Of a stretch of DNA of 64,000 nt, positions 1 through 9,988 are shown piece by piece. The DNA is taken from the NCBI RefSeq assembly GCF_000152945.2, contig NC_020830.1:1374501-1438500 (forward strand), in the 5' to 3' direction. Position numbers and translations under genes: made by a program. Position 1 is the stretch's first letter. Every line of letters begins with the position of its first letter. The DNA is from Polaribacter sp. MED152. Lineage in GTDB: Bacteria; Bacteroidota; Bacteroidia; Flavobacteriales; Flavobacteriaceae. Under the pieces are notes generated by a model. The model did not search any database. It was not told where the DNA came from and saw only the letters and a list, made by a program, of their open reading frames with translations.

Positions 1-43
1 AATATAACACACATTTTTATATTTGCAAACATAATTTGAAAAA

Positions 44-967
44 TTATTTAAAATTTTTTCTCTGTAATAAATAAGCCGTCAAAATTTCATTGTAACCTTT
101 ATGAATATCTACAGGAACATAATCAATTTTGTATTGTAAACAATTGTCTTTTAAATCTTTAAAAAACTGTTGACTTAAAGCCTCATATTTTTCTTTAATA
201 TTTTCTGCAAAGACATTAATTTCTTGTCCTGTTTCTAAGTCAATAAATTTTTTGGGTTTATTATCAAAATTGAACTCAAACTCTGTTTTTGAATCATATG
301 TATGAAATAAAACCACTTCATGTTTGTTGTATTTTAGGTGTCTTAAAGCTTCAAACAATTCTTTATGCTCTTTGTTTGTTTGGAACATATCTGTAAACAA
401 AAAAATCAAAGATCTTCTATGAATTTTCTCTGCAATTTCATGCAAATACTGATACGTTTCAGTCGTTTTAAATGAAGAAGGAGATAAAAATAAACTTTCT
501 AATTGATGCAGTAACATATTTCTATGTCTTTCACTCCCTTTTTCTGGAGCATAATATTCGTAGCTATCAGAATAAATACTTAACCCAACTGCATCTCTTT
601 GACGTTTTAAAATTTCCATTAAAGAAGCTGCTGCAATAGCTGAAAAACCAACTTTATTCAAATTACTTATAGACTGTTTCTCAATAACTGGGTAATGCAT
701 TGATGCAGAATTATCTATAATGATATGACATCTCAGGTTTGTTTCTTCCTCGTATTTTTTGGTATACAACTTCTCTGTCTTCGCAAACAACTTCCAATCT
801 ATATGTCTTGTGCTTTCACCTTTATTATATAGTTTATGTTCTGAAAATTCAACAGAAAAACCGTGAAAAGGACTTTTGTGCAAACCTGTAATAAACCCTT
901 CTACAACCTGTTTAGCAAGTAGGTCTAAATTTCTAATTTCTGATGATTTTACTTCTGATACCTTCAT
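44..967 (-). CDS. DUF58 domain protein (VWA-like)
   Basis: A 307-residue DUF58 protein. The family signature is visible near residues 50-75 (YNKGESTRHIDWKLFAKTEKLY), followed by a von Willebrand A-like segment with a degenerate MIDAS start (IIDNSASM, about residue 83). There is no signal peptide, so it is probably cytoplasmic or membrane-peripheral. DUF58 proteins usually sit beside MoxR-type AAA ATPases and are thought to act as co-chaperones in envelope complexes; any such partner would lie outside the window. Its ATG overlaps the stop of the next minus-strand gene (M1 peptidase, upstream in the transcript) as TAATG, so the two are probably cotranscribed. Biochemical function is unknown. 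Confidence 0.9.
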   Translation of the reverse strand: MKVSEVKSSEIRNLDLLAKQVVEGFITGLHKSPFHGFSVEFSEHKLYNKGESTRHIDWKLFAKTEKLYTKKYEEETNLRCHIIIDNSASMHYPVIEKQSISNLNKVGFSAIAAASLMEILKRQRDAVGLSIYSDSYEYYAPEKGSERHRNMLLHQLESLFLSPSSFKTTETYQYLHEIAEKIHRRSLIFLFTDMFQTNKEHKELFEALRHLKYNKHEVVLFHTYDSKTEFEFNFDNKPKKFIDLETGQEINVFAENIKEKYEALSQQFFKDLKDNCLQYKIDYVPVDIHKGYNEILTAYLLQRKNFK

Positions 968-3525
968 TATTTCTTTATGTTTTGGGCTCTGGTTAAATCA
1001 TCAGTAGTTTGATATAATTTTTTTAGTAAAATAGGATTATAATCTGGATTCTCGTTCACAAAATTTGTTAAGATATCGTATGCTTTTTGAGACGAGTATT
1101 GACCAATAGAAGAAGCCAACCATCCTTTAGGGAAAAATATATCTCCTGTTAACTGTACTTCTTCTAACTTATTTAATATTTCAGGCAAAAACTTTACAGA
1201 TTGATTTTGTCTTAAAGGATGATGAATATAGCCCAAACCAGATTGCACCCAAGATTCTTTTTCTCTATTCTTTTTATCGAACAACGCTGTCATAAAATCA
1301 TTTCGAACATTTACATTATTAGAAACAGCAGGTAAAAGCCATTGAAATCTTTCTAATTGATCTGGATTTGAAATTTTAGTTTCTTGGGTTGCTAATATCT
1401 CTTCTGTTTCTGGATGTTGTAAAACCGCAAGTTGAAAAGCTAATGATGTTAAATTATTTTCATTCAGAAAAAGTTGATTTATTTTAATCTCACCCTTCCA
1501 GATTTCATATAAATTGTCCATTCCAGATTCGGAAATGGCAATAGATTGATATAGGTTAAAAAGGGTTTTCTTTATGTTTTTAGGCAAATCTTTCTGAAGC
1601 AAAAGCATTACGTTTTCTTCTGTTGAAATCTGAATTTCATCTCTTTGCTTCTTAGTTAAAAACGTCCAGTAAATATTTTGAATTCTACCTGATAAATAAT
1701 TGACAATCAATTCATTTTTCTCTGTTTTAATCGCATCTAAAAAAACATGAAAACTATCTTTTGGTGAAACTGTGCCCAACAACATATTCTCATATAAATT
1801 AATGAATTGATAACCTCTAGACACCTCATCACTAATTAATTTATAACTGTCAATTTTATCTTTGTAAATAGGGAAAACCCCATAACCAAATCCGTTTATA
1901 TTGTATAAAACCTGACCTGGTTTAAAATCTTTGACAGCCTCTGTAATATCAAAAGATGCTCCCATATTTTTAATATTAATATTCTTTACATAACCTCTAG
2001 CATCCATCAATTGAATTTTAAAAGATTGTGTCCAAATTTTATCTGAACCATCTTCTGCTTTTTGATGAATAATAAACTTGGTAACATTGCCCTTTTCATT
2101 TGTTTCAATTTCCTCAGAAATTATGGGTCTTCCTGAAGAATTTACCCAAACATTACTCCAATTTTTAATATTTCCTGATGATTTTTGATCTAAAATATCT
2201 ACCAATTCTAACCAATCTGCATTTGAATTGGAGTATGTTTTTATGTATTCTTGAATACCTTCTCTAAATTGATTTTCTCCCAATAAATATTCCAACTGAC
2301 GCATCATAATTGGTGCTTTGTTATAAATAATTCTGCCATACAAAGACCCAGCATTCTTTAAATTATCTAATTTTTGACGAATTGGATTTGTACCTTTAGT
2401 TCTGTCTTCTGAATATGCACTTGGGTAATGAGACATCATAAAACTTAAAGTATGATTTACCTCTGGATATACAGGATTTACAATTTTATCTGCCATAAAA
2501 TTAGCAAAGACTTCTTTCATCCAAACATCATTAAACCATTTCATTGTAACCAAATCACCAAACCACATATGAGAAGTTTCGTGAGCAATTAACTTGGCCC
2601 TTCTTAACTTTCTGCTTTGTGTAGCATTTTTATCTAAAAACAAAGAAGATTCTCTGTATTGAATAGCGCCAACATGTTCCATTCCTCCATATTGAAAAGG
2701 AGGTATAGTAGCAAAATCCATTTTTTGAAAAGGAAATTTAACACTCGTATAATTCTCCAGAAAATCGATTGAATTTTGATGAATTTTAAATATATCACTT
2801 ACACTTTCAGTTATTTTTTCTTGATTATTTTCTCTGTACAAAAAGCGCATATCAAAAGCACCTGGATTTTGAGTTACCTCTGAAAACTTACCAGCTACAA
2901 ATGAGAATAAATAGCTACTCATTAAATCTGTTGTTCTAAAAGAATGTTCTATAAAACCATCAACTTCTATTGCACTTTCTTCAAAACCACCAGCCAAAAC
3001 TTTCCAATCTTTAGGTGCAGTTATTCTTAGGTTGTATTTGGCTTTCAAATCTGGCTGATCAAAAACAGGGAATAAAGTACTTGCTCTATCTGGAACTAAA
3101 AGTGTATACAAAAAATCGTTATTTCTATTTAAAGATTTTTCACCAGCATCAAATAAAATTTCAAATTGATTTGCACCAATGACCAATTTTGTTTTATCTA
3201 AAATTAAATGTTCTTTTTGATGATTAATTGCTACATTTTCATTGTTGATTTTTACTGATTTTAATTTTGAAGTAGCCTCGTTAAAATCTAAATACGCATT
3301 ATATTCCAAGTCATTTACATTAAAATTAACGGTTAATTTTGATGCTATTGATTGCGTTTTTTCAGCCGGAATTTTAAAATGTATATTATAAACAATATCA
3401 GAAATTTGTTTTTTTCTATATACTGCTAAATCGTAAGAAATACCTTTTTCTAGCTTTAATTTTTTAGAGGGTGATGTACATGAAGTTATTATGGTAAAAG
3501 CCAAAAATAATGTAAGGAATTTCAT
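967..3525 (-). CDS. M1 family metallopeptidase lipoprotein (aminopeptidase N-like)
   Basis: An 852-residue zinc aminopeptidase. The N-terminus is a lipoprotein signal with lipobox ITSC near residue 16. The M1 exopeptidase motif appears as GGMEH (about residue 280). The zinc site is HETSH near residue 315, followed after exactly 18 residues by the third ligand Glu in WMKEVFANF. The length and long helical C-terminal half fit the aminopeptidase N architecture. It probably sits in the outer membrane or periplasm and trims N-terminal residues from peptides. A terminator that ends the upstream trxA transcript lies just 5' of it, so it should have its own promoter. It overlaps the DUF58 gene by one base (TAATG). 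Confidence 0.93.
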   Translation of the reverse strand: MKFLTLFLAFTIITSCTSPSKKLKLEKGISYDLAVYRKKQISDIVYNIHFKIPAEKTQSIASKLTVNFNVNDLEYNAYLDFNEATSKLKSVKINNENVAINHQKEHLILDKTKLVIGANQFEILFDAGEKSLNRNNDFLYTLLVPDRASTLFPVFDQPDLKAKYNLRITAPKDWKVLAGGFEESAIEVDGFIEHSFRTTDLMSSYLFSFVAGKFSEVTQNPGAFDMRFLYRENNQEKITESVSDIFKIHQNSIDFLENYTSVKFPFQKMDFATIPPFQYGGMEHVGAIQYRESSLFLDKNATQSRKLRRAKLIAHETSHMWFGDLVTMKWFNDVWMKEVFANFMADKIVNPVYPEVNHTLSFMMSHYPSAYSEDRTKGTNPIRQKLDNLKNAGSLYGRIIYNKAPIMMRQLEYLLGENQFREGIQEYIKTYSNSNADWLELVDILDQKSSGNIKNWSNVWVNSSGRPIISEEIETNEKGNVTKFIIHQKAEDGSDKIWTQSFKIQLMDARGYVKNINIKNMGASFDITEAVKDFKPGQVLYNINGFGYGVFPIYKDKIDSYKLISDEVSRGYQFINLYENMLLGTVSPKDSFHVFLDAIKTEKNELIVNYLSGRIQNIYWTFLTKKQRDEIQISTEENVMLLLQKDLPKNIKKTLFNLYQSIAISESGMDNLYEIWKGEIKINQLFLNENNLTSLAFQLAVLQHPETEEILATQETKISNPDQLERFQWLLPAVSNNVNVRNDFMTALFDKKNREKESWVQSGLGYIHHPLRQNQSVKFLPEILNKLEEVQLTGDIFFPKGWLASSIGQYSSQKAYDILTNFVNENPDYNPILLKKLYQTTDDLTRAQNIKK

Positions 3526-3544
3526 AAGATTCGTTTAGTTTCTA

Positions 3545-3579
3545 AAAATAAAAAAAGGTTTGACGTTAGCCAAACCTTT
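3545..3579 (-). terminator. Rho-independent terminator of trxA
   Basis: On the minus strand AAAGGTTTG (3579-3571) pairs perfectly with CAAACCTTT (3562-3554) around an 8-base loop, followed by a T-rich run. It lies directly after the trxA stop and before the M1 peptidase gene. Confidence 0.85.
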
Positions 3580-3604
3580 ATAAGTTTATAAAATTAAGTG
3601 ACAA

Positions 3605-3922
3605 CTATAGAGCTGCATCAATTTTATCTGTATATGTTTTTTTAGGTGCTACACCTACTTGCTTATCTACAACTTCACCATTTTTAAATACTAAAACTGT
3701 TGGTATATTTCTAACTCCATATTTAGCTGCAAATTCTTGGTTTGCATCTACATCTACTTTACCAACTACTGCTTTACCATCATATTCTGCATGAATTTCA
3801 TCTACAATTGGCCCTACCATTCTACATGGTCCACACCAAGCTGCCCAAAAATCTACTAATACTGGTTTATCTGATTGTAAAACTACTTCATCAAAAGTAG
3901 CGTCTGTTATTTCTAATGCCAT
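3605..3922 (-). CDS. trxA: Thioredoxin
   Basis: A 105-residue classical thioredoxin with the redox motif WCGPC (Cys30/Cys33), the cis-proline region RNIPT, and no signal peptide, so it is a cytoplasmic disulfide reductase. It supplies electrons to ribonucleotide reductase, peroxiredoxins and, relevant here, PAPS/APS reductases such as the CysH encoded at 18033. The gene is monocistronic: a strong terminator follows it and a TAnnTTTG-type -7 box (TACTTTTG, minus strand 3968-3961) lies upstream, without a convincing -33 element. Confidence 0.97.
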   Translation of the reverse strand: MALEITDATFDEVVLQSDKPVLVDFWAAWCGPCRMVGPIVDEIHAEYDGKAVVGKVDVDANQEFAAKYGVRNIPTVLVFKNGEVVDKQVGVAPKKTYTDKIDAAL

Positions 3923-4044
3923 TTTATATGTTTTTTGATTGTAATATCATTAATAATGCACAAAAGTAAACATTTATTTTAGGTTGGTTAACTCAAAAAA
4001 ATTACTTTTTACTATTAATCTATCAATTGAAACTATACAGCAAG

Positions 4045-4998
4045 TTAAAATAATTCTTTTGCAATAGCCTGAATATTATCACTTTTACCCATAGAGTAAT
4101 AGTGTAAAACAGGTACACCTGCCTCTAATAATTCTTTAGATTGTTGAATAGCAAACTCAATACCAACTTGCCTAACCTCTTTATTAGACTTGCAAGAATC
4201 TACCTCTTTAATTAGTTCTTCTGGAATATCTATTCGAAAGACTTGAGGCAGTAATTGTAAGTGTTTTTTTACTGCAATTGGTTTAATTCCTGGAATAATG
4301 GGTATGTTAATTCTCATAGATTTTGCAGCATCTACAAACTCAAAATACTTTTTATTATCAAAAAACATTTGAGTTACAACATAATCTGCACCTGCATCTA
4401 CTTTTTCTTTTAACCTTTTTAAATCGGTTTGTAAAGAAGGTGCTTCTAAATGTTTTTCAGGATAACCAGCTACTCCAATACAAAAATCAGCACAATTATC
4501 AGATTCTATTACATCATGCAAATATTTACCTCTATTTAAATTTTGAATCTGTTCTACTAAATTGATAGCATATTGATGCCCACCTTTTGAGGCTTCAAAA
4601 TATTTTTGATGACTCATAGCATCACCTCTCAAAGCCATAACATTATCAATCCCTAAATAATGACAATCTACCAACAAATACTCTGTTTCTTCTTTTGTAA
4701 AACCACCACACAAAACATGAGGAACAGTATCCACATCATATTTGTGTTTAATAGCTGCACAAATACCTACAGTTCCAGGTCTCATTCTTGTTACTTTTCT
4801 ATCTAATAAACCGTCTTTTTCTACATAAACATATTCTTCTCTAGATGTAGTTACGTCTATAAATGGTGGTTTAAACTCCATTAGCGGATCTATATTTGCA
4901 TATAAATCTTCAATGCTTTTTCCTTTTTTTGGTGGAATAATTTCAAATGAGAATAAAGTTTTCTCATTTGCTTTCTTGATGTGTTCTGTTATCTTCAT
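4045..4998 (-). CDS. metF: 5,10-methylenetetrahydrofolate reductase
   Basis: A 317-residue flavoprotein reducing 5,10-methylene-THF to 5-methyl-THF, the methyl donor for methionine synthase. The N-terminal FSFEIIPPKKG segment, the TTSREEY strand, the internal CGG(F)T region and the VTQMFFDN motif are typical of MetF. The length matches the family (about 290-320). It lies downstream of the two metH genes on the same strand and is probably in the same SAM-riboswitch-led transcript, although the 192-base gap leaves room for a separate promoter. Confidence 0.96.
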   Translation of the reverse strand: MKITEHIKKANEKTLFSFEIIPPKKGKSIEDLYANIDPLMEFKPPFIDVTTSREEYVYVEKDGLLDRKVTRMRPGTVGICAAIKHKYDVDTVPHVLCGGFTKEETEYLLVDCHYLGIDNVMALRGDAMSHQKYFEASKGGHQYAINLVEQIQNLNRGKYLHDVIESDNCADFCIGVAGYPEKHLEAPSLQTDLKRLKEKVDAGADYVVTQMFFDNKKYFEFVDAAKSMRINIPIIPGIKPIAVKKHLQLLPQVFRIDIPEELIKEVDSCKSNKEVRQVGIEFAIQQSKELLEAGVPVLHYYSMGKSDNIQAIAKELF

Positions 4999-5019
4999 TT
5001 CCTGAATTAATTCAGTAAT

Positions 5020-5106
5020 CTAGAAGAAATAAGCAATAAATAATGCAGTTACAGTTAACATTAAAAGTTGTAGAATAAATTTTAATTCTACATTGTATTT
5101 TTTCAT
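5020..5106 (-). CDS. Possible 28-residue membrane peptide upstream of metF
   Basis: In the gap between metH and metF an ATG opens a 28-codon frame on the minus strand, starting MKKYNVELKFILQLLML and ending in a hydrophobic stretch (LTVTALFIAYFF), which could form one membrane helix. It ends 21 bases before the metF start. The same DNA holds an 8-bp inverted repeat (5069-5076 with 5085-5092), so the segment may instead act as an RNA hairpin. No homologue is recognised; coding status is uncertain. Confidence 0.3.
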   Translation of the reverse strand: MKKYNVELKFILQLLMLTVTALFIAYFF

Positions 5107-5190
5107 TTTAATAATTTTCTGCAAAAATCTTACTTCTTCTATTTATGTTTGTTAGTATTAAAAAAAATAATTGTTAAATAATTGTTTTGT

Positions 5191-7863
5191 TTACTCTGCT
5201 AAATTAGGATGCAACCATTTTCTTGCTTTTGTTTTGCTTATGCCCTTTCGATTTGCATAATCTACAAGTTGATCTTCTGTGATTTTACCCAAACCAAAAT
5301 ACTTGGCTTCTTTATTTGCAAAATAGTAACCTGAAACTGCAGCTGCAGGCCACATTGCTTTGCTTTCTGTTAATTTTACATCGATTTTATTTTCTACGTC
5401 TAATAAACTCCAAATGGTATCTTTTTCTAAGTGATCTGGACATGCAGGATAACCTGGTGCAGGGCGAATTCCTTTATAACTTTCTTTAATTAAATCATCA
5501 TTAGATAAGGCTTCATTTGATGCATAACCCCAATGTTTGGTTCTAATTTGTTTGTGTAAATATTCTGCAAATGCTTCTGCAAAACGATCTGCAATGGCCT
5601 GAGCCATGATAGCATTATAATCATCATCTTGAGCCTTGTAACTTTCTGCCAATTCTTGTGCTCCAAAAATACCTACACAAAATGCACCTATGTAATCTTG
5701 TTTATTGGTTTCAACTGGCGCAATAAAATCGGCCAATGCTAAATTTGGTATACCTTCTCTTTTCTTTAATTGCTGACGTAAAGTTCTAAAAACTGCAATT
5801 TCTTTGCCTTTTTTCTGAACTGAAATATCGTCTTCATTTATTGCATTAGCTTCGAACAAACCAAATACAGCTTTAGGTTTTAACAGCTGTTTTGCAATGA
5901 TTTCTTCAATCATTACTTGTGCTTCTTGAAACAAAACAGTTGCTTGTTCGCCTACTATTTTATCTGATAAAATAGCTGGAAACTTTCCATGTAAATCCCA
6001 ACTTCTAAAAAACGGACTCCAATCTATAAATGGAACCAAATCTTTTAAACTTAACTGCTCTAGAGTTTGTATCCCTAACTCTTTAGGTTTACTAATTTCA
6101 GATGTATTCCAATCAATTTTATATTTGCGTTTACGAGCTTCATTAATAGAGATGTAGGCTTTTTCTTTACCTCGTTTTAGAAACTTGGTTCTAAACTCAT
6201 CGTAATCCTTTTTTAATTTCGCAACATATGCATTTGCACTATTTTTATTGAGTAAATCACCAACAACAGTAACTGCTCTAGATGCATCGTTTACATGAAC
6301 CACTGCATTTTTATATTGTGTATCTATTTTAACAGCAGTATGCGCCTTTGATGTTGTTGCACCACCTATTAGTAGAGGCAAATCTAAATTTTGACGCTCC
6401 ATTTCTTTGGCCAAATAAACCATTTCGTCTAATGAAGGTGTGATTAATCCACTTAAACCAATTGCATCAACTTTTTCGTCAATTGCAGTTTGTATGATTT
6501 TTTCAGGAGGAACCATAACTCCTAAATCTACAATTTCATAGTTATTACAACCAAGAACAACACTCACAATATTTTTACCAATATCATGTACATCACCTTT
6601 CACTGTTGCCATTAAAATTTTACCTAAAGCTTGTTGTTCTTCTCCTTTTTCTGCTTCAATAAACGGATTTAAATAGGCTACTGCTTTTTTCATTACTCTT
6701 GCAGATTTAACTACCTGGGGTAAAAACATTTTTCCAGCACCAAACAAATCGCCTACTACATTCATACCAATCATTAAGTGGCCTTCTATAACTTCTATAG
6801 GTGCATTTGCTTCTTGCCTTGCTTGTTCTACATCTTCAATAATAAAAGCATCAATCCCTTTTACTAAAGCATGTGTAATTCTTTCTTGTAGCGGTTTTTC
6901 TCTCCAAGATAAATCGACTGTTTTATTTTTGGTGGTTCCTTTTACAGTCTCTGCAAAATCTAATAAGCGCTCTGTAGCATCATCTCTTCTATCTAAAATT
7001 ACATCTTCTATATGCTCTAATAAATCTTTGGGAATATCATCATAGACTTCTAACATTGCAGGATTTACAATACCCATATTCATACCATTTTGAATGGCAT
7101 AATACAAGAAAACCGAGTGCATTGCTTCACGAACTGTGTTGTTACCTCTAAATGAAAAAGACACATTTGAAACTCCACCACTTACAGATACATTTTCTAA
7201 ATTTTCACGCACCCATTTTGTAGCTTCTATAAAATCGATAGCATTTCTTCGATGTTCATCCATACCTGTTGCTACAGGAAAAATATTTAAATCAAAAATG
7301 ATATCTTCTGATGCAAAACCAACTTTGTTTACTAAAATATGATAAGATCTTTTGGCTATTTCTATGCGTCTATCATAATTATCTGCTTGCCCAACTTCAT
7401 CAAAAGCCATTACAATTACAGCTGCTCCATAACGTTTAATTTGAGTGGCTTCCCAAATAAATTTTTCTTCACCTTCTTTTAAAGAAATTGAGTTTACGAC
7501 ACATTTACCTTGAACTACCTGTAAACCAGCTTCTATGATTTCCCATTTAGAGCTATCAATCATCATTGGAACTCTACAAATATCTGGTTCTGCAGCAATT
7601 AAATTTAGAAAACGAACCATAGCTTCTTTTCCGTCAATCAAACCATCGTCCATATTAATGTCAACAATTTGCGCTCCACCATCTACTTGATGACGTGCAA
7701 CATCTAAAGCTTCGTCAAATTTTTCTTCTTTAATTAAACGTAAAAATTTACGAGAACCAGCTACATTTGTGCGTTCACCAACATTGATAAAGTTGCTATT
7801 CTCATTTAAAATCAGAGGTTCTAAACCCGATAATCGCATGTATTTAGTTTGTTTCACTTTCAT
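5191..7863 (-). CDS. metH: Methionine synthase, folate/cobalamin/activation part
   Basis: An 890-residue protein corresponding to the last three modules of cobalamin-dependent MetH. Order: pterin-binding domain (about 20-310, [14 protein letters not shown]), B12 cap (about 320-410), cobalamin-binding domain with DVHDIG (Asp424, His426, Gly429), then the SAM-dependent reactivation domain with [12 protein letters not shown]. The homocysteine-binding module is missing and is encoded by the adjacent upstream gene, whose stop overlaps this ATG as TAATG. The two proteins must work together to transfer methyl from 5-methyl-THF to homocysteine. The split is common in Flavobacteriia and looks genuine: both pieces end at a domain boundary. 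The start shown gives a complete pterin domain. Confidence 0.95.
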   Translation of the reverse strand: MKVKQTKYMRLSGLEPLILNENSNFINVGERTNVAGSRKFLRLIKEEKFDEALDVARHQVDGGAQIVDINMDDGLIDGKEAMVRFLNLIAAEPDICRVPMMIDSSKWEIIEAGLQVVQGKCVVNSISLKEGEEKFIWEATQIKRYGAAVIVMAFDEVGQADNYDRRIEIAKRSYHILVNKVGFASEDIIFDLNIFPVATGMDEHRRNAIDFIEATKWVRENLENVSVSGGVSNVSFSFRGNNTVREAMHSVFLYYAIQNGMNMGIVNPAMLEVYDDIPKDLLEHIEDVILDRRDDATERLLDFAETVKGTTKNKTVDLSWREKPLQERITHALVKGIDAFIIEDVEQARQEANAPIEVIEGHLMIGMNVVGDLFGAGKMFLPQVVKSARVMKKAVAYLNPFIEAEKGEEQQALGKILMATVKGDVHDIGKNIVSVVLGCNNYEIVDLGVMVPPEKIIQTAIDEKVDAIGLSGLITPSLDEMVYLAKEMERQNLDLPLLIGGATTSKAHTAVKIDTQYKNAVVHVNDASRAVTVVGDLLNKNSANAYVAKLKKDYDEFRTKFLKRGKEKAYISINEARKRKYKIDWNTSEISKPKELGIQTLEQLSLKDLVPFIDWSPFFRSWDLHGKFPAILSDKIVGEQATVLFQEAQVMIEEIIAKQLLKPKAVFGLFEANAINEDDISVQKKGKEIAVFRTLRQQLKKREGIPNLALADFIAPVETNKQDYIGAFCVGIFGAQELAESYKAQDDDYNAIMAQAIADRFAEAFAEYLHKQIRTKHWGYASNEALSNDDLIKESYKGIRPAPGYPACPDHLEKDTIWSLLDVENKIDVKLTESKAMWPAAAVSGYYFANKEAKYFGLGKITEDQLVDYANRKGISKTKARKWLHPNLAE

Positions 7864-8867
7864 TAGTGTACTTTTTCTAAAATTTTACGAGGTTTATATT
7901 TGGCAGCAATATTTGCGATAACTCTAATATGTTCTGGTGATGTTCCACAACAGCCACCAATAATATTAATTAAATTTTTCTTTAAATATTCTTCTATTTG
8001 TTCTCCCATTTCTTCTGGAGTTTCATCATACTCTCCAAAAGCATTTGGTAAACCTGCATTTGGGTGAGCTGAAATGGCAAATTCTGTTTTGTTGGCAATT
8101 GCCTCTAAATGAGGTTGCAACAAATTAGCACCTAGAGCACAATTAAAACCTACTGATAATAATGGAATATGAGAAACAGAAATTAAAAAAGCTTCTGCTG
8201 TTTGGCCTGATAAAGTTCTACCTGATGCATCTGTAATTGTACCACTTAGCATTACAGGAATATCCATTTTTCTTTCTTCTTTAACCTGCTCTATTGCAAA
8301 CAATGCTGCTTTTGCATTTAATGTATCAAAAACAGTTTCTACCAATAAAATGTCTGCACCACCATCTAATAATGCTTCTACTTGTTGTTTATAAGCAACT
8401 CTTAATTCATCAAAAGTTACAGCTCTGTAACCAGGATCGTTTACATCTGGAGACATGCTTGCAGTTCTATTTGTTGGCCCAATTGAACCTGCAACAAAAC
8501 GTGGTTTATTCGGTTCTTTAGCTGTAAATTCTAAAGCAACTTCTTTCGCAATTTTCGCAGATTGATAATTCAATTCGTATACCAAATCTTCCATTTGATA
8601 ATCAGCCATTGCAATTGTAGTTCCAGAAAAAGTATTGGTTTCTATGATATCTGCACCAGCTTCAAAATACTTGGCATGAATTGTTTTTATTGCTTCTGGT
8701 TGGGTTAATGATAACAAATCATTATTTCCTTGCAAAGGTGTTGGGTACTCTTTAAAGCGCTCTCCTCTAAAATCTTCTTCAGTAAATTTATAGGCTTGTA
8801 GCATGGTACCCATAGCACCATCTAAAACCAAAATTCTTTCTTGTAAAGCTTTGTAAATATTTGACAT
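7863..8867 (-). CDS. metH: Homocysteine S-methyltransferase subunit of split methionine synthase
   Basis: A 334-residue homocysteine-binding TIM barrel equal to the first module of MetH. Zinc ligands are visible: Cys in GFNCALGAN and the pair in [11 protein letters not shown]. It begins with the family start [17 protein letters not shown]. It is the first gene after a SAM-I riboswitch, 46 bases downstream of the riboswitch P1 stem, and its ATG lies inside a 7-bp hairpin (8863-8890). It is translationally coupled (TAATG) to the second metH gene. Confidence 0.95.
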   Translation of the reverse strand: MSNIYKALQERILVLDGAMGTMLQAYKFTEEDFRGERFKEYPTPLQGNNDLLSLTQPEAIKTIHAKYFEAGADIIETNTFSGTTIAMADYQMEDLVYELNYQSAKIAKEVALEFTAKEPNKPRFVAGSIGPTNRTASMSPDVNDPGYRAVTFDELRVAYKQQVEALLDGGADILLVETVFDTLNAKAALFAIEQVKEERKMDIPVMLSGTITDASGRTLSGQTAEAFLISVSHIPLLSVGFNCALGANLLQPHLEAIANKTEFAISAHPNAGLPNAFGEYDETPEEMGEQIEEYLKKNLINIIGGCCGTSPEHIRVIANIAAKYKPRKILEKVH

Positions 8868-8890
8868 ATCTAATTATTATATAATATGTC
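8863..8890 (-). promoter_or_regulatory. Hairpin sequestering the metH start codon
   Basis: On the minus strand GACATAT (8890-8884) can pair perfectly with ATATGTC (8869-8863). The second arm contains the ATG (8867-8865) of the first metH gene. It stands between the SAM-I riboswitch and the coding region, where an expression platform is expected. Translational control through start-codon masking is inference. Confidence 0.5.
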
Positions 8891-8913
8891 ATCAGGAAAA
8901 GTGTAATTTCTCT

Positions 8914-9034
8914 GTTATCTGTCAATAGCTATTTGATAAAATATCGAAATAGATTGTAGAATGTAGCACCTTTCTCATTTCTGAGAGGTTGCCAAAGCTT
9001 CACTGGGTCTAATCCCTCTGCCTTTCGTGATAAC
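8914..9034 (-). ncRNA. SAM-I (S-box) riboswitch, metH leader
   Basis: Read on the minus strand, the segment opens with GTTATC (P1, 9034-9029), continues through the S-box core AGAGGGATTAGACCCAGTGA and TTGGCAACC, a small P3 hairpin (CTCAGAAATGAG), AAGGTGCTACATTC, then a P4 hairpin (CTATTT...AAATAG), and closes with GATAAC (8919-8914). These are the conserved parts of the SAM-I aptamer, which binds S-adenosylmethionine and lowers expression of methionine genes. It leads the metH pair and probably metF. No U-tract terminator follows; instead a hairpin covers the start codon. Confidence 0.95.
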
Positions 9035-9099
9035 GTATTAATAAGTTTATGAACTAAATTCGAAACAAAGTAACGAACTTTTTTTCTATTTTTTATGGT

Positions 9100-9987
9100 T
9101 TATTCGTAAATATCTGAAGATAAATATCTATCTCCCCTATCACAAATAATGGCAACCACAACACCTTTGTCTATTGAATTGGCAATTTTAATAGCAGTAG
9201 AGACAGAACCTCCACTACTCATTCCAGAAAAAATACCTTCTTCTCTTGCCAAACGAATGGTCATTGCTTTGGCTTCTTCTTCACTTACTTCTAAAACCTG
9301 ATCTATTTTTTTTGGATTAAAAATAGCTGGTAAATATTCTTTTTTCCATTTTCTAATACCTGGAATTCTTGCTCCATCTTTTGGTTGCGCCCCAATTATA
9401 GTAATATCTTCATTTTTTTCTTTAAGAAAATCAGAAACTCCAGTTATGGTACCAGTTGTGCCCATTGCAGAAACAAAATGTGTTACTTTACCTTGAGTAT
9501 CTCTCCAAATTTCTGGGCCAGTTGTTTTGTAATGTGCCTTTGGATTATCGAAATTATCAAACTGATTTAATCGAAAATAACCCTTTTTATATTTTAAACT
9601 TAGTGCATGATCTATTGCACCTTCCATACCTTTATCTGCAGGAGTAAGTATAACTTCTGCACCATAAGCACGCATCGTTTTTACTCTTTCTATCGTTGAG
9701 TTTTCTGGCATAGTTATTACCATATTTACCCCTAAAACTTTAGCCATTAAAGCCAATGCAATGCCTGTATTACCACTTGTAGCCTCTACTAAAGTATCTC
9801 CTTTTTTAATATTTTTTCTTTTAATAGCCTCAGAAATCATATAATAGGCAGCTCTGTCTTTTACACTACCTCCAGGATTATTACCTTCTAGTTTTAATAA
9901 AAGTGTAACACCCTCTTTTTTAAAGATTCTTTGCGCTTCTACTAATGGCGTATTTCCTACAAAATCTATGATACTTTTTGTTTGCAT
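9100..9987 (-). CDS. cysM: Cysteine synthase (O-acetylserine sulfhydrylase)
   Basis: A 295-residue PLP enzyme that joins O-acetylserine and sulfide to give cysteine. The PLP lysine lies in NPGGSVKDRAA (about residue 44) and the substrate loop TSGNTG about residue 70; SGMSSGGSV binds the cofactor phosphate. The length and the KKWKKEYLP segment resemble the CysM branch, but CysK-type activity cannot be separated by eye. It is the last gene of the sulfate operon, one base after the cysE stop. Confidence 0.92.
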   Translation of the reverse strand: MQTKSIIDFVGNTPLVEAQRIFKKEGVTLLLKLEGNNPGGSVKDRAAYYMISEAIKRKNIKKGDTLVEATSGNTGIALALMAKVLGVNMVITMPENSTIERVKTMRAYGAEVILTPADKGMEGAIDHALSLKYKKGYFRLNQFDNFDNPKAHYKTTGPEIWRDTQGKVTHFVSAMGTTGTITGVSDFLKEKNEDITIIGAQPKDGARIPGIRKWKKEYLPAIFNPKKIDQVLEVSEEEAKAMTIRLAREEGIFSGMSSGGSVSTAIKIANSIDKGVVVAIICDRGDRYLSSDIYE

Positions 9988-9988
9988 T

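Noticed and set aside
4323..4565. Plus-strand open frame of 80 codons inside metF
   Set aside because: It is antisense to a clear metF and rich in Leu/His/Gln from the reverse reading of AT-rich codons. Similar antisense frames inside metH, cysM, the sulfite reductase, lpxB and others were rejected for the same reason.
7860..7870. Frameshift or assembly error splitting metH
   Set aside because: The two frames meet as TAATG at a domain border, both pieces have complete motifs, and split MetH is known in related bacteria. A sequencing error cannot be fully excluded without reads.
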